A DNA stretch of 64,000 bases from Mucilaginibacter gracilis. Its GTDB lineage: Bacteria > Bacteroidota > Bacteroidia > Sphingobacteriales > Sphingobacteriaceae. A model generated the notes under the pieces. The model was not told where the DNA came from. It did no database searches and was given only the letters and a program-made list of their open reading frames with translations. Positions 58,381 to 64,000 of the stretch are shown here, piece after piece. The position numbers were made by a program, and so were the translations under genes. The first letter of the stretch is position 1; each line of letters begins with the position of its first letter. The stretch spans positions 4,526,001 through 4,590,000 of the forward strand of contig NZ_RBKU01000001.1 in assembly GCF_003633615.1 (NCBI RefSeq), in the 5' to 3' direction.

Positions 58381-60684
58381 TTATCTTCCACGCCTACGCA
58401 ACCATAACAGCAAATATCCAAATAGCAAGAGCGATGGAAATACCCACATAAGCAGCATTTTAAACATCTTTGCCTCATGCATATTGATAATGATGTTATT
58501 ATCAATTGGCTCCCTGCGGCGGGTATCTACCGGAAATTCATTGCCTGACAACCAGTTAAAAGTGCCCAAAATGAGGTTGAAATTCTGGGAGGCGAGGCCT
58601 TGTCTGGTTCGGCCAATTTCATTGTTACTCATGCAATCTGCATCACCAAATATCATTACCCGCTGTTGTTTGCCGTTAATTTTACGTACCATAGAAATTG
58701 CTGTGGGATATGACTTTTCAACCTTGCCGGCTGCCTCATTCAATTTTGGTATTTTATCGATAAAATCGAATGTTTCCTGTTCGTTCCATACTCCTTTACT
58801 TTTCGTAACAAGAATAGGCTTTACGTCAAACCCCATATCGGTGCGGTAGCTTAATCCAACTGCTCCGGGCATGGTAACAAGAAAAGATTCGCCACCATCA
58901 AAAAAATAGCTAAGATTTTTAGCCGCAGTGGTAGCTTCTGAAACAATGAAATCCGGACTATAGTCCTCTCCGGTAAACTGGACGAGTTGCCCGGCCAGGA
59001 AATTAACTCCAATTTTCGAAAGTATTGGATTCATTATTTCCTGGCGATGTATATCACCCAGAACAATCAGGCTTCCTCCGCGATTGATGTAAGCATCAAG
59101 ATGCGACTGTTCTTGCTTGTTTAATTTTTTGCGCATATCGGCAATAATCAGGATATTGATATTTACAGGAATATCCTTTTCCAATCCAATCACAACAAAG
59201 TCAAAACCGTGGTTTACAAGTGAGTTACGAAATGACTTTTCCGTTGCAAAACGACTATAACTGGCGTCGTTCGTTTGTTCCAAATCACGTTCGCCTTGCC
59301 CCCTCAGATATCCCACTAACGGAGGATGAACCATGGTCATTCGTTTAAGAGCAGCAGATATTTCGTGTTCACTTGGGTACATTTCCAAATCGTCAAACAT
59401 TCGAAGGAATACTTTGTCTCCATTATCACGTTCAAGTACACGCACTAATTGATACCCTTCTGCTTTCAAGTCTATTATTTTATTCATATCAGGCAATGAA
59501 AGAACCTCACTTCGCCTCAATCCCTTCATCTTCTCAAGACTCTTAGTGATTAATTTTTCCGTTGAAAGACCTGGGTTGTATGCGATGAGATCAGAGGATA
59601 GTGTTGGTGCATAGTAATAGGCATACTCCATTTGAATCCCGGGCTTATAACGTATCAACTGCATAAAAGGCCTTTTATCAGACTTTTGTGCTTCGGGAAT
59701 GGCAGCAAATGCACTATTGTCAAAAATATTGACGTATGTGGTCATCTTAAGTCCTCCCGTAACTTTCTTCACGATATTTTGACTATTCTTAGTTAGGCTT
59801 CGTTGCTTAGTTTGGGTGGCGTCATAATACGTCATCAGTATCGGCCTTGAAGTCAAATACCCGAGGAACATCGCAACCAAAAAAGCTACCGCATATTTTG
59901 TCCATGCTTTTGTCAAATGGATTTTTTCCCTGGCAGCCTGTAAACGCAAAGATGACAACGTAAGGAAGAGGCTTGTAATAATTAAAAAGTAAAGGACATC
60001 TTCACTGCAAATCAATCCGGATATGAACTGGTCCGCTCTTCCGGCAATAGAAAGCCAATAGGTTATTTCCCGCACAAAATCAACACTTTGACCAAACGAG
60101 TCTGCTAAGTTTAGTAATACGATAAAAGTGATTGTCATTACAGCAGCGACAATCCGGTAGAATGTTAGACTCGACATAAACAGACCTATCGCGGAATAGG
60201 TAATAATCAACAGGTATATTCCCAGCATTCCGGAGAGCACTAATCCCCAATCGAAGTTTTCTATGGCACGCGAACCAATTAAAACGTAAATGAAAACGAT
60301 CGTTATCAGTAACAAACAAAACACCGCCATTGCTAAAAATTTACCCAATATGATTTGAGTAGTTTTAACTGGAGATGAGTAAAGTAATTTAATAGATCCG
60401 CTGCTGAACTCCCTACTCATTAACCCCATGGTAAGTAGCGGTATATATAGTTGAAGAAATCCCAGGACATTTCGAAAAAACCCTTCACCGCCTGCAAATC
60501 TGTTGAGGGTAAGATTGGTTATACCACGGTGTAACACTTCTGACCGAACCGAACGGATCAATATATCCGAAAAGTTCATCGCAGACATAAACGTAAAAAG
60601 TATAAGCACCAACCACGCAACCGGAGAGAAGAGAAGTGTCTGTAGCTCCGTAAAAGCAATCCTTTTTACAATATTTTTTTTCAT
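58381..60684 (-). CDS. ABC-2 permease fused to a GldG-like auxiliary domain (paralogue 2)
   Basis: A 767-residue membrane protein. Six N-terminal helices (about 20-240) form an ABC-2 permease with the GSIKLLYSSPVKTTQIILGK loop. A GldG-like ABC_transp_aux domain (about 265-735) follows, with YYDATQTKQRSL, YLRGQGERDLEQ and GGSLIVLGDIHRQ, then one C-terminal helix. Gliding-motility GldF and GldG are separate proteins; here they are joined. It is a clear paralogue of the next gene (60693-63056). The frame extends upstream to 60759, but the ATG at 60684 follows the preceding stop by 8 bases and is the real start. Confidence 0.9.
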   Translation of the reverse strand: MKKNIVKRIAFTELQTLLFSPVAWLVLILFTFMSAMNFSDILIRSVRSEVLHRGITNLTLNRFAGGEGFFRNVLGFLQLYIPLLTMGLMSREFSSGSIKLLYSSPVKTTQIILGKFLAMAVFCLLLITIVFIYVLIGSRAIENFDWGLVLSGMLGIYLLIITYSAIGLFMSSLTFYRIVAAVMTITFIVLLNLADSFGQSVDFVREITYWLSIAGRADQFISGLICSEDVLYFLIITSLFLTLSSLRLQAAREKIHLTKAWTKYAVAFLVAMFLGYLTSRPILMTYYDATQTKQRSLTKNSQNIVKKVTGGLKMTTYVNIFDNSAFAAIPEAQKSDKRPFMQLIRYKPGIQMEYAYYYAPTLSSDLIAYNPGLSTEKLITKSLEKMKGLRRSEVLSLPDMNKIIDLKAEGYQLVRVLERDNGDKVFLRMFDDLEMYPSEHEISAALKRMTMVHPPLVGYLRGQGERDLEQTNDASYSRFATEKSFRNSLVNHGFDFVVIGLEKDIPVNINILIIADMRKKLNKQEQSHLDAYINRGGSLIVLGDIHRQEIMNPILSKIGVNFLAGQLVQFTGEDYSPDFIVSEATTAAKNLSYFFDGGESFLVTMPGAVGLSYRTDMGFDVKPILVTKSKGVWNEQETFDFIDKIPKLNEAAGKVEKSYPTAISMVRKINGKQQRVMIFGDADCMSNNEIGRTRQGLASQNFNLILGTFNWLSGNEFPVDTRRREPIDNNIIINMHEAKMFKMLLMWVFPSLLLFGYLLLWLRRRGR

Positions 60685-60692
60685 ATATTTTT

Positions 60693-63056
60693 TCAACGCC
60701 CCCTTCTTTTTAGAAAGATTACAATACCTGCTACCAACATTAATCCTGGTAGTACCCACACCAGAAAAATTTTGGTTATATTAAACCCCGTTGTACCCAA
60801 ATGGATATCATTGTCCGTTGTTTTCGGACGGCGCGTATCCACCGGCATTTTATTTCCAGAAAGCCAGAAAAAGCTACCGTTGGCCAATCGGTCATTAAAT
60901 ATTGGCAATCCTTTTGGATAGAAATTTATTCCCCCATTACTGATACAATCGGCATCACCTGATATTAATATCCGCTGCTGTGTACCCTTCACCATCCGGG
61001 TAAGACCTACTACGGTAGCATACAATCCGGTCCTTTCACCGGCGACCGAATCTATAACAGGGGTCTCATCTTCGTAATTAACGGGTTTTAATTCGTTCCA
61101 TACAGTTTTGTTATCTGTCAGGTAAAAGGGTATCGTTTTATATCCGCTATCTGCGATGAATTTTATTCCCAAACTTCCCGACATACCAATACCCCTCTTT
61201 GAACCAAAGGGCTTGTAGGGGTATGAAAGTGCAATTGCCTCATCAGTAGGGAAAGAAACTATAAAATTGGGAGGGATTCCATTTTCAGATAATTGTACAA
61301 GCTGTCCGGGCCTGAACTGAACGCCGAATTGTTCTATAACAGGATTCATCACTTTTTGCCTGCGGATATCCCCAAGAATGAAAAGATTGCCGCCGCGAGC
61401 AATAAAAGTGTTCAATCTTTTCTGCTCATCCGAAGAAAGGGATGTACGCATTTCAGCTATAACCAGCAAATCTACATCCTTAGGAATTTCTTTGTCAAGG
61501 TATACCAGCTGGAAATCAAATCCATTGTTTATCAGTGAATACCTATAGACCTTGTCTGTACTAATTCTACGATAACTTAAATCCCCCTGTTGGTTAAACT
61601 TACGTTCTCCATGCCCCTGTAAGAATCCTACCACAGGTGATTTCATTGTCAAACGCTTAAAAGCGGCTGATATCTCCGTTTCGCGTGGCTGAGGATCTGG
61701 CATATCAAACATCCTTAGATAAGTCCTTTCACCGCTATCCCGTTCCACCAAGCGCACCATCCGGTAATATTCAGATTTAAGATCTACATGGTACTTCCTC
61801 TCTACCTCTTCCGCAGTCGAGTAATCATTCGGATCGAGATCTTCAACAAGACAAACCTTCTCAAGAATTTTTCTTGCATTAAGACCAGGGTATTTTTTTT
61901 TTAGTTCAAGGTTACCACCATCTGCATAGTAGTAAACATATTTCATCCTGATATCCGGTTTGAAGCGGATAAACTGTCTGAAATTTTCCATATCACCTTT
62001 CCGGTTCTGAGGCATACCTGCGACAGAAATATCATCAAGGATGTTGACAAAGGTGGTTATTGTAAGCCCGCCTTTCAGGTTTTTTAATATTTCCTGGCTG
62101 TTGAGGGTAATTGTATTGGTTTTGGTTTGAGTAGCATCATAATAGGACATCAATTGAGGCCTTGATGAAAGATAACCGACTCCAGAACTTAATACAATTA
62201 CGGCTATGTACTTCCACAGCGATGCTTTCCAGCTATTTTGTTGCCTTACAGCATTCAATTTAATTATGGAAAGAGAAAGAAAGAGCAATATAATTACCAC
62301 AAAATAGATGACATCTTCAGAGCACAACATGCCTCTAACAAATGACTCTGCACGACCGGCTATTGAAAACCAGTAAGTAACGTCCCTTATAAAATCAATA
62401 TCCTGGCCCACCTTATTGACCAATGTGAAAAAGGTAAGTGCTGCAAGTGTAGAAATTGCAGCTATCTCCTGATAAGAGGTCACGCTTGACATAAACAATC
62501 CTATCGCTGAGAATGTACAGATCAACAAGTAGGCTCCAACCATTGCGGTCAGGGCATGTGCCCATCCGAAATCTTTCACAACAAAGCCGGTCCATATCAC
62601 AAAAACGAAAATGATGAAAAGTAGAACCAAGCCATAAATCATCATCGATAAGAATTTTCCAAGAATGATTTGATAGTTTTTTACAGGAGATGAATACAAT
62701 AGTTTTATAGATCCGCTTTGCAATTCATTGCTCAAAAGTCCCATTGTTATTAATGGAATATACAAAAAGAGATTATCGAGCACACCTCCATATACACTTA
62801 CAAGGCCAAAAACTCCTTGTCCAAGAATGCGGGACGTCAATTCCGATTGCCCAACACCCGTATCAATTTGTCCCTGAATTAATCCCCCAAGTTGTCCGGT
62901 ATACGTAAGCGCCAGTTGCAATGTGAATGCTATCAGAATTACCCAGGCAATTGGTGAATAAAATAACGATTGCAGTTCCGTCAGCGCAATACGCCATACT
63001 ATTTGCTTCTCTTCCCAATGAGAATTGGGGAGAAGGTTATTAGAAACTTTCTTCAT
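60693..63056 (-). CDS. ABC-2 permease fused to a GldG-like auxiliary domain (paralogue 1)
   Basis: A 787-residue membrane protein with the same plan as its neighbour: six N-terminal helices (permease), the YSSPVKNYQIILGKF cytoplasmic loop, a GldG-like domain (LKGGLTITTFVNILDD, FLQGHGERKFNQQ, GGNLFILGDIRRQ) and a C-terminal helix. Identity to the neighbour is high over the whole length. The two may form a heterodimeric permease with the ATPase encoded upstream. 23 bases separate it from the ATPase gene. Confidence 0.9.
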   Translation of the reverse strand: MKKVSNNLLPNSHWEEKQIVWRIALTELQSLFYSPIAWVILIAFTLQLALTYTGQLGGLIQGQIDTGVGQSELTSRILGQGVFGLVSVYGGVLDNLFLYIPLITMGLLSNELQSGSIKLLYSSPVKNYQIILGKFLSMMIYGLVLLFIIFVFVIWTGFVVKDFGWAHALTAMVGAYLLICTFSAIGLFMSSVTSYQEIAAISTLAALTFFTLVNKVGQDIDFIRDVTYWFSIAGRAESFVRGMLCSEDVIYFVVIILLFLSLSIIKLNAVRQQNSWKASLWKYIAVIVLSSGVGYLSSRPQLMSYYDATQTKTNTITLNSQEILKNLKGGLTITTFVNILDDISVAGMPQNRKGDMENFRQFIRFKPDIRMKYVYYYADGGNLELKKKYPGLNARKILEKVCLVEDLDPNDYSTAEEVERKYHVDLKSEYYRMVRLVERDSGERTYLRMFDMPDPQPRETEISAAFKRLTMKSPVVGFLQGHGERKFNQQGDLSYRRISTDKVYRYSLINNGFDFQLVYLDKEIPKDVDLLVIAEMRTSLSSDEQKRLNTFIARGGNLFILGDIRRQKVMNPVIEQFGVQFRPGQLVQLSENGIPPNFIVSFPTDEAIALSYPYKPFGSKRGIGMSGSLGIKFIADSGYKTIPFYLTDNKTVWNELKPVNYEDETPVIDSVAGERTGLYATVVGLTRMVKGTQQRILISGDADCISNGGINFYPKGLPIFNDRLANGSFFWLSGNKMPVDTRRPKTTDNDIHLGTTGFNITKIFLVWVLPGLMLVAGIVIFLKRRGR

Positions 63057-63079
63057 GATTTGTGTGATTAGGCGCTGTC

Positions 63080-64000
63080 TTACTTATGGGCTTTTTTTGA
63101 TAATTCTGCAAAAATGGTATCGAGCGAATTTTTCTCTAAAGAAATTTCTGTCAATTGCCACCCGCGTTCCAGACTCAATCTCATGATATTTTCTGTAACG
63201 TCCCTGACATCGATAAACTGTAACCGGAAGCGATTACTGCCAATCTCCTCTACTTTTAAAACACCATGCAAACTTGACAGTTCATCTGTTAAAGGAGGAT
63301 TCATCATACTGATTAACAAACTATTAGGAGATAGATAATTATCAAACTCATTCACCGTACCCTGAAAAACCATTTGTCCCTGTTCCACCATATAGATATA
63401 ATCACATACTGCCTGAACTTCGGTAAGCATGTGTGTGGAAAGAATAACGGTTCTTTCTTCTCCAATTTCAGCTATCAGCTTTCGGATCTCCAATACCTGG
63501 TTGGGGTCCAGCCCGTTTGTTGGTTCATCAAATACCACAAGTGAAGGACGATGTATGATGGCCTGAGCAATACCCACACGTTGCTGATAGCCACCGGACA
63601 GGTTGCGGATAAGGCGCTTACGAAAATGGGTGATATTGCATTTTTCGAGTACTTCATCAATGGCGACTTTGACCGAGTTACCGGGTATCCAACGAAGGTA
63701 TGCCGCATAACGAAGATATTCTTCTACTGTAAGGTCTGTATGCAAAGGGGGTTTCTGAGGTAGAAATCCAATGAAACGTTTCGCTTGTATCGGATCATGC
63801 TTTACATTAACATTATTAATAAAAATGTCGCCATTAGTCTGTTTTAGAACTCCACACATGATGTTCATCAATGTAGATTTCCCTGCACCATTCGATCCAA
63901 GCAGTCCATATATTCCTTTTTTATTAATTTGTAGATTAATACCTTTTATCGCCCACTGAACGGTATAACGATGAGAAAGGTTCTCAATCTTAACGATGCT
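63080..64000 (-). CDS. ABC transporter ATP-binding protein, 5' end outside window
   Basis: 306 residues are in the window, and only the first few are missing, as the family begins just before SIVKIENLSHRY. Walker A is GSNGAGKST, the Q-loop is FLPQKPPLHTDLT, the signature is LSGGYQQRVGIAQAI, Walker B is LVVFDEPTNGLDP, and the H-loop is STHMLTE. It resembles GldA/NatA-type ATPases. It powers the two GldG-like permeases downstream. The operon promoter must be beyond the right edge. Confidence 0.93.
   Translation of the reverse strand, partial: SIVKIENLSHRYTVQWAIKGINLQINKKGIYGLLGSNGAGKSTLMNIMCGVLKQTNGDIFINNVNVKHDPIQAKRFIGFLPQKPPLHTDLTVEEYLRYAAYLRWIPGNSVKVAIDEVLEKCNITHFRKRLIRNLSGGYQQRVGIAQAIIHRPSLVVFDEPTNGLDPNQVLEIRKLIAEIGEERTVILSTHMLTEVQAVCDYIYMVEQGQMVFQGTVNEFDNYLSPNSLLISMMNPPLTDELSSLHGVLKVEEIGSNRFRLQFIDVRDVTENIMRLSLERGWQLTEISLEKNSLDTIFAELSKKAHK

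Noticed and set aside
50914..64000. Prophage
   Set aside because: No capsid, tail, terminase or lysis genes are present in the part seen.

Overview
The window looks like chromosomal DNA from a member of the Bacteroidota, most likely family Sphingobacteriaceae (Mucilaginibacter/Pedobacter-like). The reasons are a type IX secretion C-terminal domain on a secreted SGNH hydrolase, TAnnTTTG-type -7 promoter elements, almost no Shine-Dalgarno sequences, a xerD-aroQ pair, a LysS with the long C-terminal extension, YXWGXW-repeat secreted proteins, TPR proteins, and a dialkylresorcinol/flexirubin-type DarA-DarB locus. Genus level is an inference from gene style only.

Layout. 1-15.8 kb is mostly housekeeping and envelope genes: the tail of bioD, a 3-hydroxybutyryl-CoA dehydrogenase, a PhoB-like regulator, a TlpA-like lipoprotein followed by gatB in reading order gatB-tlpA, xerD/aroQ, a large MscS channel, a GT2 glycosyltransferase with an LpxL-type acyltransferase, a WbqC-family protein, msrA, an MBL hydrolase and an aldo/keto reductase. 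15.9-25.9 kb is a compact natural-product locus made of two divergent operons. The leftward one carries an enoyl-reductase-like SDR, a FabZ-like dehydratase, a ketosynthase, an acyl carrier protein and a phosphopantetheinyl transferase. The rightward one carries a secreted unknown, DarA, DarB, an unknown, a BtrH-type acyltransferase, an ABC exporter pair and a second acyl carrier protein. Together these have what is needed to build acyl chains on ACP, condense two of them into a resorcinol and export or transfer the product, but the tyrosine ammonia-lyase and polyene genes of a full flexirubin cluster are absent.

26-50.8 kb returns to mixed core genes: a Moco-like protein with a di-haem peroxidase, an acyl-CoA synthetase, a Q/P-rich YXWGXW protein, a tandem family of small membrane proteins in which two of three are frameshifted, lysS, ung, a TPR protein ending in a kinase dimerisation domain, a tandem array of tiny lipoproteins sharing a TDVGQGD motif (38.9-40.1 kb), a T9SS-secreted esterase, an M20 peptidase, a GT2/membrane/GH3 operon, dxr, rseP and hscB.

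At 50,788 there is a tRNA-Leu(CAA). Immediately beyond it begins what looks like an acquired island: a 5'-truncated large serine recombinase whose reading frame runs antisense through the tRNA, a frameshifted RRM protein, and then a leftward operon that enters from beyond the right edge. That operon encodes an ABC ATPase, two paralogous permease/GldG-like fusion proteins, a protein made of two MutS-like halves in one chain, and an M16 metalloprotease. It is the least explained set of genes in the window. All function calls are from reading the sequence; no database search was run.
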